Positions 17,401 to 28,287 of a DNA stretch of 64,000 nt are shown piece after piece. A program made the position numbers and the translations under genes. The notes under the pieces are model-generated. The model was given only the letters and a program-made list of their open reading frames with translations, was not told the origin of the DNA and did no database searches. Origin of the DNA: Burkholderia cepacia (GTDB lineage Bacteria; Pseudomonadota; Gammaproteobacteria; Burkholderiales; Burkholderiaceae); assembly GCF_029962485.1 (NCBI RefSeq), contig NZ_CP073637.1, positions 682,001 through 746,000 of the forward strand, given 5' to 3'. The first letter of the stretch is position 1. Each line of letters starts with the position of its first letter.

Positions 17401-18062
17401 CGGCGGGCGGCTTCCGCCAGCGGCGCGGCCGGATCGGGCTGCCCGGGCGAGCGCCCGGCGCGCAGGTCGTCGGCGATGTCCCACAGCGTGCGCGGATCGA
17501 ACATCAGCACGACGGCGATCATCAGCGTGAGCGCGGCGAACGCGAACAGCGCGGCGTCGGGAACGACTCTTGCGAGACTCACCATCTTCACGATCGTGAC
17601 CAGAATGCCGAGCATGAACACCTCGATCATGCCCCACGGCCGCACGAGCTCGATCGCACGCAGGACCAGGTTGAAACCGGGCGGCACGACGCCGCGACGG
17701 ATGGGCAGCAGCAGGTACAGCAGCGCGGCCATCTCGACGAGCGGGAACAGCACGGTCGAGCAGAACACCATCACGCCGACGATCGCCATGTCCTGGTGCC
17801 ACAGCGAATCGATCGCGCCGATCAGCGTCGTCTGCACGCGGTTGCCGTTCACGTCCATTTCGAGGATCGGGAACGCCTGCGCAATCGTGAACGTGATCAG
17901 CGCCGCGAGCGCGAGCGCGCAGATCCGCTCGATCTGGGCGGCGCTGTTGCGATACAGCAGCGCGTCGCAGCGCGGACAGCGCGCGATTTCGCGGCCGCTG
18001 AGGCGCGGTTTGTGCAACAGTGCGTCGCACTCGTGACAGGCAATCAGGTCGTTTCGTTGCAT
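17397..18062 (-). CDS. PqiA-like inner-membrane protein, first half
   Basis: A 221-aa protein with a zinc ribbon (CHECDALLH and CPRCDALLY, residues 9-36) and four membrane spans (such as ICALALAALITFTIAQAF and MIEVFMLGILVTIVKMVS). It pairs with the next gene: in E. coli both repeats form a single PqiA, whereas here they are separate genes joined by an ATGA overlap. It is the first gene of the pqi operon. The start at 18062 is the ATG directly before the zinc ribbon; the longer open frame upstream is not family-like. Confidence 0.9.
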   Translation of the reverse strand: MQRNDLIACHECDALLHKPRLSGREIARCPRCDALLYRNSAAQIERICALALAALITFTIAQAFPILEMDVNGNRVQTTLIGAIDSLWHQDMAIVGVMVFCSTVLFPLVEMAALLYLLLPIRRGVVPPGFNLVLRAIELVRPWGMIEVFMLGILVTIVKMVSLARVVPDAALFAFAALTLMIAVVLMFDPRTLWDIADDLRAGRSPGQPDPAAPLAEAARR

Positions 18063-18320
18063 GGAAAAGGCAGTTGTGCGACGGCTGGGGGAACGCGTCG
18101 ACGGGGCCGGAACCCGCGCCAATCTTACCAAAAGGCCTTTTTCAGTGCGTCAAGGATCGCGTGTTTTGTGACCGGCCAGTAACATGACAGGAAACCGTCA
18201 GCCGGCTGGCATGCCTGTTCTCAGAGTCCGCGCACGTCAAAAGGTTGCGGTAGCATGGCGCCCTTGACAAGCGTCGGATGAACTGCCGGCGCGGCTGTTC
18301 GCTGAACTGAGGAATCCAAG

Positions 18321-18881
18321 ATGGTATCGAAATCGCCGCCGGCCGCGCCGGCACGCTATGCGCATACCGCGATCGCGCTGCACTGGCTGATCGCGCTGCT
18401 GATCGTCTGCGGCTTCGCGCTCGGCTGGGTGATGACCGACATCCCCGGCTTCACGCCGACGAAGCTGAAGTACTTCTCGTGGCACAAGTGGATCGGCGTG
18501 ACGGTGTTCGCGCTGGCCGTCATCCGCGTGCTGTGGCGGGCGACGCACGTGCCGCCGCCGCTGCCTGACAATACGCCGGCATGGCAGCGCGCGGTATCGC
18601 ACGGCGTGCACATGCTGCTGTACGCGCTGATGATCGTGATCCCCGTGACGGGCTACCTGTACAGCTCGGCGTCGAACATCCCGGTCGTCTACCTCGGCAT
18701 CGTGCCGCTGCCGCGGCTGATCGACCCCGATCCGGCGCTCAAGGAAACCTTCAAGACGCTCCACGTGTCTTTGAATTACATTCTGCTTGCACTTGTCGCG
18801 ATGCACGTGCTCGCGGCGCTCAAGCACCAGTTGTTGGACCGTGACGGCCTGCTGTCGCGGATGCTTCCCTTTGCCAAATGA
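18321..18881 (+). CDS. Cytochrome b561
   Basis: A 186-aa integral membrane b-type cytochrome with four helices. Haem-ligand histidines are visible in HTAIALHWLIALLIVCGF (residues 14-31), SWHKWIGVTVFALAVIRVLW, GVHMLLYALMIVIPVTGYLY and a final HVLAALKH. The family transfers electrons from quinol in the inner membrane. It is followed directly by two yceI genes, a frequent arrangement, which suggests that the cytochrome and YceI lipocalins act together. Its stop overlaps an ATG that is not the preferred start of the next gene. Confidence 0.92.
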   Translation: MVSKSPPAAPARYAHTAIALHWLIALLIVCGFALGWVMTDIPGFTPTKLKYFSWHKWIGVTVFALAVIRVLWRATHVPPPLPDNTPAWQRAVSHGVHMLLYALMIVIPVTGYLYSSASNIPVVYLGIVPLPRLIDPDPALKETFKTLHVSLNYILLALVAMHVLAALKHQLLDRDGLLSRMLPFAK

Positions 18882-18889
18882 AGGATCCC

Positions 18890-19450
18890 ATGAAAGTGTC
18901 TTTCTCCCGCTCCATGCTGGCCGCGCTCGCCGCGGTGTCGTTTGTCGCGTCGGGCGCGGCGCACGCCGATGTCGATCTCGCGAAGAGCAAGGTGTCTGCC
19001 GTGTCGAAGCAGATGAACGTGCCGACCGAAGGCGCGTTCAAGAAGTTTGCCGCGCAGGTGAAGTTCGACCCGGCGAAGGCCGCGCAGGGCACCGCGCAAA
19101 TGACCATCGACATCGCGAGCTTCGACCTCGGCGACAAGATGTACAACGACCAGGTCGCCGGCAAGGACTGGTTCGACGCCAAGGCGTATCCGCAGGCGAC
19201 GTTCGTGTCGACGGCGATCGCGCCGGCCGGCGGCAACAAGTACAACGTGACCGGCAAGCTGACGATCAAGGGCAAGTCCGAGACCGTCACGGTGCCCGTC
19301 ACGGTCGCGCAAAGCGGCGCGACGCAGACGTTCGACGGCGTGCTGCCGATCAAGCGTTCGGCCTTCAACGTCGGCACCGGCGAATGGAAGGACACGTCGA
19401 TCGTCGCTGACGAAGTGCAGATCAAGTTCCATCTCGTCGCCACCAAGTAA
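18890..19450 (+). CDS. YceI-family periplasmic protein
   Basis: A 186-aa protein with a Sec signal peptide ([18 protein letters not shown], then SGAAHA, cleavage likely before DVDLAKS). A YceI beta-barrel follows ([17 protein letters not shown], then [15 protein letters not shown]). YceI proteins have a lipocalin-like fold that binds isoprenoid chains. The start was set at 18890, which has AAGGA five bases upstream; an ATG at 18878 overlaps the cytochrome stop and would add MKDP. It differs from its neighbour in using a shorter, more diverged barrel. Confidence 0.9.
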   Translation: MKVSFSRSMLAALAAVSFVASGAAHADVDLAKSKVSAVSKQMNVPTEGAFKKFAAQVKFDPAKAAQGTAQMTIDIASFDLGDKMYNDQVAGKDWFDAKAYPQATFVSTAIAPAGGNKYNVTGKLTIKGKSETVTVPVTVAQSGATQTFDGVLPIKRSAFNVGTGEWKDTSIVADEVQIKFHLVATK

Positions 19451-19515
19451 GCGGCGGGCTGTCGCCTCACCTGAATGCCGCGCGATGGCGCGGCGCCGTT
19501 CCAAGGAGAAAGAGT

Positions 19516-20097
19516 TTGAAAAAACAACTGATCATCGCCGCGGGCGCGCTGGCAGCATCGCTGTCGTTCTCGGCCTTCGCCGAAAGCGTCACGTACCAGT
19601 TCGACCCGAGCCACACGTACCCGAGCTTCGAGGCTGACCACATGGGTGGCCTGTCGGTCTGGCGCGGCAAGTTCGACAAGTCGAGCGGCACCGTGACGCT
19701 CGACCGCGCGGCGAAGACGGGTACGGTCGACGTGACGACCGACATCGCGTCGATCCACACCGGCAGCGCGAAGCTCGACGAGCACCTGCAGACGGCGGAA
19801 TTCTTCGACGTGGCGAAGTTCCCGCAAGCGAACTACAAGGGCGCGATCAAGTTCGACGGCGACAAGCCGGTTTCGGTGGTCGGCAACCTGACGCTGCATG
19901 GCGTCACGAAGCCGGTGACGCTGAAGATCGACGGCTTCAAGTGCATGCCGCACCCGATGCTCAAGCGTGAAGTGTGCGGCGTCGACGCCGTCGGCGAATT
20001 CGACCGCAGCGATTTCGGCCTCGACTACGGCAAGCAGTACGGCTTCAAGATGAAGACGAAGCTGCTGATCACGGCAGAAGCGCTGAAGCAGCAGTAA
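19516..20097 (+). CDS. YceI-family periplasmic protein, TTG start
   Basis: A 193-aa protein with a signal peptide ([20 protein letters not shown], cleavage after AFA or FAE) and a canonical YceI domain: [56 protein letters not shown]. The only start that keeps the signal peptide is TTG at 19516, preceded by AAGGAG. It follows the first yceI by 65 bp and is followed by a strong terminator that closes the three-gene unit. Confidence 0.92.
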   Translation: MKKQLIIAAGALAASLSFSAFAESVTYQFDPSHTYPSFEADHMGGLSVWRGKFDKSSGTVTLDRAAKTGTVDVTTDIASIHTGSAKLDEHLQTAEFFDVAKFPQANYKGAIKFDGDKPVSVVGNLTLHGVTKPVTLKIDGFKCMPHPMLKREVCGVDAVGEFDRSDFGLDYGKQYGFKMKTKLLITAEALKQQ

Positions 20098-20141
20098 TGC
20101 TTACGGTGAGGCCGGCCATCGCGCCGGCCCGCCGCGGGCAC

Positions 20142-20180
20142 ACCGCCGCGTTCCCGTCAGGGGGCGCGGCGGTTTTTTTT
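20142..20180 (+). terminator. Rho-independent terminator after the cytochrome b561-yceI operon
   Basis: A 9-bp GC stem (ACCGCCGCG 20142-20150 with CGCGGCGGT 20165-20173) and a run of eight T (20173-20180). Confidence 0.85.
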
Positions 20181-20281
20181 GCGCGCCTATAATCGCCCGA
20201 GCGCCGCGTGCGGCGCCGGGCAGGCCGACGGCGCGACAGCGGCTGCCTCGAACAGAACGTACAACGACAAGGAGATCGCCG

Positions 20282-21559
20282 ATGCATGCCGCCGCCCAGT
20301 CCCGTTCCATTGCCTCATCGCCGCGCGTGTGGCGCGCGGTGGTCGCCGCGTCGATCGGCAATGCGCTCGAGTGGTTCGATCTCGTCGTCTACGGCTTCTT
20401 CGCGGTCACGATCGCGAAGCTGTTCTTCCCGGCCGGCAACGACACCGTGTCGCTGCTGCTCACGCTCGGCACGTTCGGCGTGTCGTTCTTCATGCGCCCG
20501 CTCGGCGCAATCGTGCTTGGCGCCTATGCCGATCGCGAGGGCCGCAAGGCCGCGCTCACGCTGTCGATCCTGCTGATGATGGCCGGCACGCTGATCATCG
20601 CGGTGCTGCCGACCTACGAGACGATCGGTGTCGCCGCGCCGGTGATCCTCGTCGCCGCGCGGTTGATGCAGGGCTTCTCGGCCGGCGGCGAGTTCGGCAG
20701 CGCGACCGCGTTCCTCGCCGAACACGTGCCGGGCCGGCGCGGTTTCTTCGCGAGCTGGCAGGTCGCGAGCCAGGGGCTCACGACGCTGCTCGCCGCCGGC
20801 TTCGGCACCGTGCTGAACGCGCAGCTTTCGGCCGCGCAGATGGCATCGTGGGGCTGGCGCGTGCCGTTCTTCTTCGGGCTGCTGCTCGGGCCTGTCGCGT
20901 ACTACATTCGCACGAAGGTCGACGAGACGCCCGAATTCCTCGCGGCCGAAGGCACCGCGAACCCGCTGCGCGACACGTTCGCGTCGCACAAGGCACGCCT
21001 GGTTGCCGCGATGGGCGTGGTCGTGCTCGGCACCGTCGCCACCTATCTCGTCCTGTTCATGCCGACCTACGGCGTGAAGCAGCTCGGCCTCGCGCCGTCC
21101 GCCGCGTTCGCGGCGATCCTCGTCGTCGGCGTGATCCAGATGGCGTTCGCGCCGCTCGTCGGCCACTGGTCGGATCGATACGGCCGCGTGCGCGTGATGA
21201 TCGCGCCGGCCATCGGCATTCTCGTGCTGATCTACCCGGCGTTCGCGTACCTCGTGGCGCATCCGGGCTTCGGCACGCTGATCGCGCTGCAGGTGCTGCT
21301 CGCGTTCCTGATGACCGGCTATTTCGCGGCGCTGCCGGGGCTGTTGTCCGAAGTGTTCCCGGTGCAGACGCGCACGACCGGGATGTCGCTCGCGTATAAC
21401 GTCGCGGTGACGATCTTCGGCGGGTTCGGGCCGTTCATCATCGCGTGGCTGATCCGCGCGACCGGGATGAAGACCGCGCCGAGCTTCTACCTGATGTTCG
21501 CGGCCGTGCTGAGCCTCGCGGCGCTGGTCGTGCTGCGCAAGCGCTTCGGTTTCCGATAG
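20282..21559 (+). CDS. MFS transporter, metabolite:H+ symporter (MHS) family
   Basis: A 425-aa inner-membrane protein with 12 predicted helices. It begins with the MHS-family signature (AVVAASIGNALEWFDLVVYG, residues 19-38), then RPLGAIVLGAYADREGRKAA (loop 2-3) and LMQGFSAGGEFGSATAFLAE. The family carries citrate, alpha-ketoglutarate, proline/betaine or shikimate with protons. The pattern is nearest to citrate/dicarboxylate members in my view, but the substrate is not proven. AAGGAG precedes the ATG. It converges on the S41 protease gene with only 12 bp between the stops. Confidence 0.88.
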   Translation: MHAAAQSRSIASSPRVWRAVVAASIGNALEWFDLVVYGFFAVTIAKLFFPAGNDTVSLLLTLGTFGVSFFMRPLGAIVLGAYADREGRKAALTLSILLMMAGTLIIAVLPTYETIGVAAPVILVAARLMQGFSAGGEFGSATAFLAEHVPGRRGFFASWQVASQGLTTLLAAGFGTVLNAQLSAAQMASWGWRVPFFFGLLLGPVAYYIRTKVDETPEFLAAEGTANPLRDTFASHKARLVAAMGVVVLGTVATYLVLFMPTYGVKQLGLAPSAAFAAILVVGVIQMAFAPLVGHWSDRYGRVRVMIAPAIGILVLIYPAFAYLVAHPGFGTLIALQVLLAFLMTGYFAALPGLLSEVFPVQTRTTGMSLAYNVAVTIFGGFGPFIIAWLIRATGMKTAPSFYLMFAAVLSLAALVVLRKRFGFR

Positions 21560-21571
21560 AAACGCGGCACG

Positions 21572-23101
21572 TCAGTTCTCGGCGCGCTCGCATACCGGCT
21601 GCGCCGGCATCAGGTGCGCCGGCGCGTCGATGGTTCGAACCGGGCGCCCTGCGAGCGCGGCGAGCGCCTGCTGAAGCTGCCAGTCTCCGGCCGTGCCGAA
21701 CGCGCGCTGCGGCAGCGCCATGCTCCTCGCCGTATCGACCTTCGCGCGCACGCGCTGCTCGCGCAGCTTCTGCCGGGCCTTGCGCACCTGCGCGAACGGA
21801 TCGGGCGCCAGCCGGTCCGCATACGGCGCACGCGCGAGATCGGCTTCCCGGTACCACAGCAGCACGCCGTCGACGTCCGAGTCGCGGCGCGGCGGCACGA
21901 GCCAGTCCGGCACGACGCCGTAGCCATCCATCGGGCAGCCGTTCGGCCGCAGATTGCGCGCGTACGTGAAATTCAGGCGCGTGCCGTCGATCAGGTCGAC
22001 GCCCGTCTGCGCGAGCCCCTTTCCGTAGGTCGGCATGCCGAGCAGTTTCGCGCGGCCGAGATCCTTCAGCGCGGCCGCGGTCGCTTCGGCGGCCGACGCG
22101 CTCTGTCCGTCGACGAGCACGACGAGCGGCACGGTGCGCCACCAGTCGTCGGCCTGCAGCGGTGCGAGCGGATCCTGTCCGTGCATCACGGGCAGTTCGT
22201 AGTCGGGCCAGTTGGTCGTATAGCGGCGGCGATGCGTGTCGCCGCGCTCGACCGTCACCATCGCGGTGCGGTCGCGTCCCGCGAACAGCGCGGTGATGCC
22301 GATCGCCGCATTGAGCGCGCCGCCGCCGTTGATGCGCAGGTCGAGGATCGTCCCTTTCACGGGCGGGCCCGCGCGGCGTGCGGCCTGCACCGCGTCGATA
22401 TAGTCGCCGACCGCCGGCTCCGGAAAGCTCGACAGCCGCGTGTACAGGATGTCGCCGTCGAGCCGCTTCGCGATCGCCGGATGCGGCTTGACGATCGCGC
22501 GCACCGGCGCGAAGGTCAGCACCGCATGCCGCGGGCCGCGCTGCACCGTGAGTTTCAGCGGAACACCCGCATCGCCCTTTGCCAGTTTCAAGAGTTCGCT
22601 GCTGTCGATGCCGACGACGCTCCTGTCGTTCATCGCGACGACGAGATCGTCCGGCCGCACGCCGGCTTTCTCGGCCGGTGCGTCTGGAATCACGTCGATG
22701 ATGTGCAGTCCGTCGGGCCGCGTCTCGAACACGATCCCGATACCCGGCGTGCCGTCGCGCGAGCGCCGCTCGTCGTCGCGCCGTTCCTGCTCCTCCTTCG
22801 CGTTGAAGAAGCGCGCGTACGGCAGCGTCTTGATGCCGTCGTGGGTTGCGGCGTCGAGCAGCGCGCCGATGTCGACGTCGGTCAGATGCTGCTTCTTCAG
22901 CACTTCGACGGCCGCCTTCAGTTCGCAGAGCTGCGGTTCCCAGTCGGGCGGGCAGGGCGAGGGCGTCGGGGTGGCGGGCGGTGAAGCGGCGGGCGGCGCA
23001 GATGCCGGCTGCGCACCGGCGCGAGACGCACACGGCAGCAGCACGGCCGCGACGGTTGCGCAGACGGCAAGGCGACGAACGACACGCATGGGAGGCATCA
23101 T
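21572..23101 (-). CDS. S41-family C-terminal processing peptidase with PDZ domain
   Basis: A 509-aa exported serine protease. Signal peptide (VVRRLAVCATVAAVLLPCAS), then a Pro/Ala-rich stretch, a PDZ domain (about 130-215: GIGIVFETRPDGLHIIDVIP) and the S41 catalytic core. The Ser-Lys dyad is visible: Ser in VLVDGQSASAAEATAAAL (about 335) and Lys in MPTYGKGLAQTG (about 362). It resembles CtpA/tail-specific proteases, which trim periplasmic proteins, but has a C-terminal extension of ~90 residues. The start is uncertain among the Met codons at residues 1, 2 and 5. Confidence 0.87.
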   Translation of the reverse strand: MMPPMRVVRRLAVCATVAAVLLPCASRAGAQPASAPPAASPPATPTPSPCPPDWEPQLCELKAAVEVLKKQHLTDVDIGALLDAATHDGIKTLPYARFFNAKEEQERRDDERRSRDGTPGIGIVFETRPDGLHIIDVIPDAPAEKAGVRPDDLVVAMNDRSVVGIDSSELLKLAKGDAGVPLKLTVQRGPRHAVLTFAPVRAIVKPHPAIAKRLDGDILYTRLSSFPEPAVGDYIDAVQAARRAGPPVKGTILDLRINGGGALNAAIGITALFAGRDRTAMVTVERGDTHRRRYTTNWPDYELPVMHGQDPLAPLQADDWWRTVPLVVLVDGQSASAAEATAAALKDLGRAKLLGMPTYGKGLAQTGVDLIDGTRLNFTYARNLRPNGCPMDGYGVVPDWLVPPRRDSDVDGVLLWYREADLARAPYADRLAPDPFAQVRKARQKLREQRVRAKVDTARSMALPQRAFGTAGDWQLQQALAALAGRPVRTIDAPAHLMPAQPVCERAEN

Positions 23102-23229
23102 CGGGACTGCACGTTCGGACGGGTGGCGACGGTGCCTGCCCGCCGGCGCGCGGCCGGCATGGAGCGGGGCAGGGCGGTGACGATTGTAGCCGACGCCCGG
23201 GACGACGCACGCCGGGCGGCTCGCGCATG

Positions 23230-23261
23230 AAAAAAGCCGGCCCGAGTGGGCCGGCTTTTTT
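23230..23261. terminator. Terminator downstream of secF
   Basis: A 14-bp perfect stem AAAAAAGCCGGCCC/GGGCCGGCTTTTTT around GAGT. The T run works on either strand; for the minus-strand sec operon it lies 24 bp past the secF stop. Confidence 0.9.
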
Positions 23262-23284
23262 GCGATGCCGAAACGGCGGGGCGC

Positions 23285-24235
23285 TTAAACCTGCGCGCCT
23301 GCGTTGGGATCGTCCGGATCGTGCGCGGTCTTCTTGTCCTTGATCAGGTCTTCGCGCTTGATGCCGAGCCACATCGCGAGCGAGCCCGCGACGAACACCG
23401 ACGAGTAGATGCCGAACATGATGCCGACCGTCAGCGCGAGTGCGAAGTAGTGCAGCGTCGGGCCGCCGAAGAAGAACATCGACAGCACCATCATTTCCGT
23501 CGACGTGTGCGTGATGATCGTACGCGACATCGTGGTCGTGATTGCGTGGTTGATCACTTCCTGCACGCTCATCTTGCGTTCGCGGCGGAACGTTTCGCGG
23601 ATCCGGTCGAAGATGACGACCGACTCGTTGACCGAGTAGCCGAGCACCGCGAGGATTGCCGCGAGCACCGCCAGCGAGAACTCCCACTGGAAGAACGCGA
23701 AGAAGCCGAGAATGATCACGACGTCGTGCAGGTTGGCGATGATGCCCGCCACTGCGTACTTCCATTCGAAGCGGAACGACAGGTAGATCACGATGCCGAT
23801 CACCACGCACGCGAGCGCGAGCAGGCCGTCGGTCGCGAGCTCCCGGCCGACCTGCGGGCCGACGAACTCCACGCGTTGCAGCGTGACGTCCGGGTTCTGC
23901 GCCTTCAGCGCGCCCATCACCTGGTCGCTCTGCTGCGCGGACGTGAGGCCTTCCTTCAGCTGCAGGCGGATCAGCACGTTGCGCGAGGTGCCGAAGTTCT
24001 GCACCTGCGCGTCGGCGTAGCCGAGCTTGCCGAGCGTCGCGCGCACGGGTTCGAGCTCCGCGGCCTGCTGGTACTGCACCTCGATCACCGTACCGCCGGT
24101 GAATTCGACGGACAGGTGCAGCCCGCGGTGGAACAGGAAGAACACGGCGGCGAGGAACGTGACCAGCGAGATCACGTTGAACACCAGCGCGTGCCGCATG
24201 AACGGAATGTCTTTACGGATGCGGAAAAATTCCAT
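23285..24235 (-). CDS. secF: Protein translocase subunit SecF
   Basis: A 316-aa six-span membrane protein that with SecD uses the proton gradient to pull preproteins through SecYEG. The first helix is near VFNVISLVTFLAAVFFLFHR; the periplasmic domain (LSVEFTGGTVIEVQY onward) and helix cluster follow, with the signature GYSVNESVVIFDRIRETFRR (about 205-224). It lies 18 bp downstream of secD. Confidence 0.96.
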   Translation of the reverse strand: MEFFRIRKDIPFMRHALVFNVISLVTFLAAVFFLFHRGLHLSVEFTGGTVIEVQYQQAAELEPVRATLGKLGYADAQVQNFGTSRNVLIRLQLKEGLTSAQQSDQVMGALKAQNPDVTLQRVEFVGPQVGRELATDGLLALACVVIGIVIYLSFRFEWKYAVAGIIANLHDVVIILGFFAFFQWEFSLAVLAAILAVLGYSVNESVVIFDRIRETFRRERKMSVQEVINHAITTTMSRTIITHTSTEMMVLSMFFFGGPTLHYFALALTVGIMFGIYSSVFVAGSLAMWLGIKREDLIKDKKTAHDPDDPNAGAQV

Positions 24236-24253
24236 GGTCTCGTCTCCGGGGCC

Positions 24254-26275
24254 TTATTGGGTCGAGCCCGGTTTCTTCGGCGACACGCCTTGCTGCGCGC
24301 GGTTGCGCAGCTGCGGCTTGCCGGCGCGCGGCGCGTTGCCCTTCGCCGGGGCGGCGAGTTTCGCGGCGCGCGCGGTGTCGGTCGATTCGTCCGTGTCGGT
24401 GAACGATGCGGCGGCAGCGGCGCCTTCCGGCTTCCACACCTGGCCGATCGCGAGCGACTTCAGTTTCTTGCGGCCGCCGTACCAGAGGTTGACGATCCCG
24501 CGCGAGAAGAACACCGCGGAGAACATCGACGTCAGGATGCCGAGGCAGTGCACGATCGCGAACGCGCGAACCGGGCCCGAGCCGAACGCGAGCAGCGCGA
24601 GGCCGGCGATCAGCGTCGTGACGTTCGAGTCGAGAATCGTCGCCCACGCATGCGCGTAGCCGGACTGGATCGCGAGCTGCGGCGGCTGGCCGGCGCGCAG
24701 TTCTTCACGCACGCGCTCGTTGATCAGCACGTTCGAGTCGATCGCCATACCGAGCGCGAGTGCGATAGCGGCGATACCGGGCAGCGTCAGCGTGGCCTGC
24801 ATCAGCGACAGCACGGCGACGAGCAGCAACAGGTTCACCGACAGGCCGATCACCGACACCACACCGAACAGCATGTAGTACGCGATCATGAACACGGCGA
24901 TCGCGCAGAAGCCCCAGATCACCGAGTGGACGCCCATCTTGATGTTGTCGGCGCCGAGGCTCGGGCCGATCGTGCGTTCCTCGATGATGTCCATCGGCGC
25001 GGCGAGCGAACCGGCGCGCAGCAGCAGCGCGAGGTCGGCCGCGGCCTGCGGCGTCGGCTGGCCCGTGATCTGGAAGCGGTCGCCGAGTTCGGACTGGATC
25101 GTCGCGACCGTCAGCACTTCGCCCTTGCCCTTCTCGAACAGCACCATCGCCATCGGCTTGCCAATGTTGTCGCGCGACACCGTGCGCACCGCGCGGCCAC
25201 CGGCCGAGTCGAGGCGGATGTTGACCGACGGACGCTGGTGTTCGTCGAAGCCGGCCGATGCATCGATGATGCGATCGCCGGTGAAGATCACGTCCTTCTT
25301 CAGCAGCACGGGCGCCTGGATGCCCTGCGTGAACAGCTCCTCGCCCGGCGGAACGGGGTCGTTCGGGTTCGGGTGCGTGTTGAGCGGATCGGCGAGGCGC
25401 GCCTCGAGCGTCGCGGTGCGGCCGATGATGTCCTTCGCCTTCGCGGTGTCCTGCACGCCCGGCAGTTCGACGACGATACGGTCGCTGCCTTGCTGCTGGA
25501 GGATCGGCTCGGACACGCCGAGTTCGTTCACGCGGTTGTGGAGCGTCGTCAGGTTCTGCTTGAGCGCAGCGTCCTCGACGGCCTTCTGCACCGCCGGCGT
25601 GAACGTGCCGACGACCTGCGTGCCGCCGCCGCCGGGCTGGGTCGCCCATTGCAGTTCGGTGATCGACGCGGCGAGCACCTTGCGGGCGTCTTCCGCCGTC
25701 TGCGCATCGCTGAAGTTGACGACCACGGACTGGTCGACGCGGCTCACGCCGCCGTCACGGATGTTCTTGTCGCGCAGCAGCGAGCGTGCGTCGGACGCGT
25801 CGGAGTCGAGCTTCTTCGTGAGCGCGCCCGTCATGTCGACCTGGAGCAGGAAGTGGACACCGCCGCGCAGGTCGAGGCCGAGATACATCGGCAGCGCGTG
25901 CAGGGCCGTCAGCCAGCGCGGCGACGCGCTCTGCAGGTTCAGTGCGACGACGTACTGCGGATCGTTCGGGTCGGCGTTCAGCGACTTCTGCAGCAGGTCC
26001 TTGACGCGCAGCTGCGTATCGGTGTCCTTCAGGCGCACGCGGATGTTCGCGTTGGTCGCCGTGTTCTCGAAGGTGACGTCGTCCGGCGTGATCTGCGCGG
26101 ACGCGAGCGCCGATTCGACCTGGGTCAGCGTGGTCGAGTCGAGCTTGACCGTGGCCTTGCCGCTCGACACCTGCACCGCCGGCGCTTCGCCGAAGAAGTT
26201 GGGCAATGTGTACAGAAGGCCGATGGCGAGCGCCACGACCATCACGACATATTTCCAGAGTGGATAACGATTCAT
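24254..26275 (-). CDS. secD: Protein translocase subunit SecD
   Basis: A 673-aa membrane protein. Helix 1 is near the N-terminus (WKYVVMVVALAIGLLYTLPN). The large periplasmic domain contains the SecD box LDLRGGVHFLLQVDM (about 130) and a P1 head. The C-terminal helices include IAALALGM-like ALALGMAIDSNVLINERVRE (about 535), with the Asp involved in proton use. The C-terminus has an Ala/Lys-rich tail of ~55 residues after the last helix, longer than in E. coli SecD (615 aa). It sits between yajC and secF in the usual order. Confidence 0.96.
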   Translation of the reverse strand: MNRYPLWKYVVMVVALAIGLLYTLPNFFGEAPAVQVSSGKATVKLDSTTLTQVESALASAQITPDDVTFENTATNANIRVRLKDTDTQLRVKDLLQKSLNADPNDPQYVVALNLQSASPRWLTALHALPMYLGLDLRGGVHFLLQVDMTGALTKKLDSDASDARSLLRDKNIRDGGVSRVDQSVVVNFSDAQTAEDARKVLAASITELQWATQPGGGGTQVVGTFTPAVQKAVEDAALKQNLTTLHNRVNELGVSEPILQQQGSDRIVVELPGVQDTAKAKDIIGRTATLEARLADPLNTHPNPNDPVPPGEELFTQGIQAPVLLKKDVIFTGDRIIDASAGFDEHQRPSVNIRLDSAGGRAVRTVSRDNIGKPMAMVLFEKGKGEVLTVATIQSELGDRFQITGQPTPQAAADLALLLRAGSLAAPMDIIEERTIGPSLGADNIKMGVHSVIWGFCAIAVFMIAYYMLFGVVSVIGLSVNLLLLVAVLSLMQATLTLPGIAAIALALGMAIDSNVLINERVREELRAGQPPQLAIQSGYAHAWATILDSNVTTLIAGLALLAFGSGPVRAFAIVHCLGILTSMFSAVFFSRGIVNLWYGGRKKLKSLAIGQVWKPEGAAAAASFTDTDESTDTARAAKLAAPAKGNAPRAGKPQLRNRAQQGVSPKKPGSTQ

Positions 26276-26381
26276 GAGGGGGCCGAACGGGTGGTTGGCG
26301 TGAAAGCGTCGCGTCCGGCGCCGCGGCGGCCCGCTCTCTCAGGCGGGCACGGCGCGGGGAGCCGGACGCTCGGTGAAGGGC

Positions 26382-26705
26382 TTACAGCGACTTGATCGTG
26401 CCCTTCGGCAGAATGGTCGTGACCGCAGCCTTCTGCACGGTGATTTCAGTGCCTTCGGCGATTTCGACGCCGATGTAGCCTTCGGTGACCTTCGTCACCT
26501 TGCCGACGAGGCCACCGCTCGTGACGACTTCGTCGCCCTTGGCCATGGCCGAGAGCATGTTGCGGTGTTCCTTCTGGCGCTTCATCTGCGGACGGATCAT
26601 GATGAAGTAGAGCACCGCGAACATCAGGATGAGCGGCAGGAAGCTCATCAGGCTCGATTCGGCGCCACCGGCGCCTTGCGCGAAGGCATTGGAAATGAAC
26701 GGCAC
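26382..26705 (-). CDS. yajC: Preprotein translocase subunit YajC
   Basis: A 107-aa protein with one helix (SLMSFLPLILMFAVLYFIMI, residues 18-37), followed by the conserved RPQMKRQKEHRNMLSAMAKG and DEVVTSGGLVGKV. It is an accessory of the SecDF complex and of AcrB. It is the first gene after tgt and lies 106 bp upstream of secD. Confidence 0.95.
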   Translation of the reverse strand: MPFISNAFAQGAGGAESSLMSFLPLILMFAVLYFIMIRPQMKRQKEHRNMLSAMAKGDEVVTSGGLVGKVTKVTEGYIGVEIAEGTEITVQKAAVTTILPKGTIKSL

Positions 26706-26949
26706 GTTGGTCTCTCCGTAGGGGAAGATCGAAAAATAAGCCGGTTATTCTACCACCGGCCCCATGTGCAAACGGATCGGCAAATGCGCTTTTGGATCAA
26801 GCTGTTAAAGCGCGAACCGATACCGTTGCGACTTGTTTGGAAAGGCAATTGTAATATTTCGCGATCGCGACTGGCCATCGAATCGCGTCAATTAGTACAC
26901 GTCCTATGTGACTGGCGCGGTGCGGGCCGCCGGGCGGCCCGCCGGCCGG

Positions 26950-28287
<1,338 letters not shown>

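Noticed and set aside
23246..26395. A 1049-codon plus-strand open frame
   Set aside because: Exactly antisense to secF and secD, with an Arg/His/Asp-rich translation and no motif or ribosome site.
26922..26942. GC-rich hairpin 7 bp after the tgt stop, as a terminator
   Set aside because: The 9-bp stem is perfect but has no T tract on the minus strand, so it is recorded only as a hairpin of unknown role; read-through to yajC is plausible.
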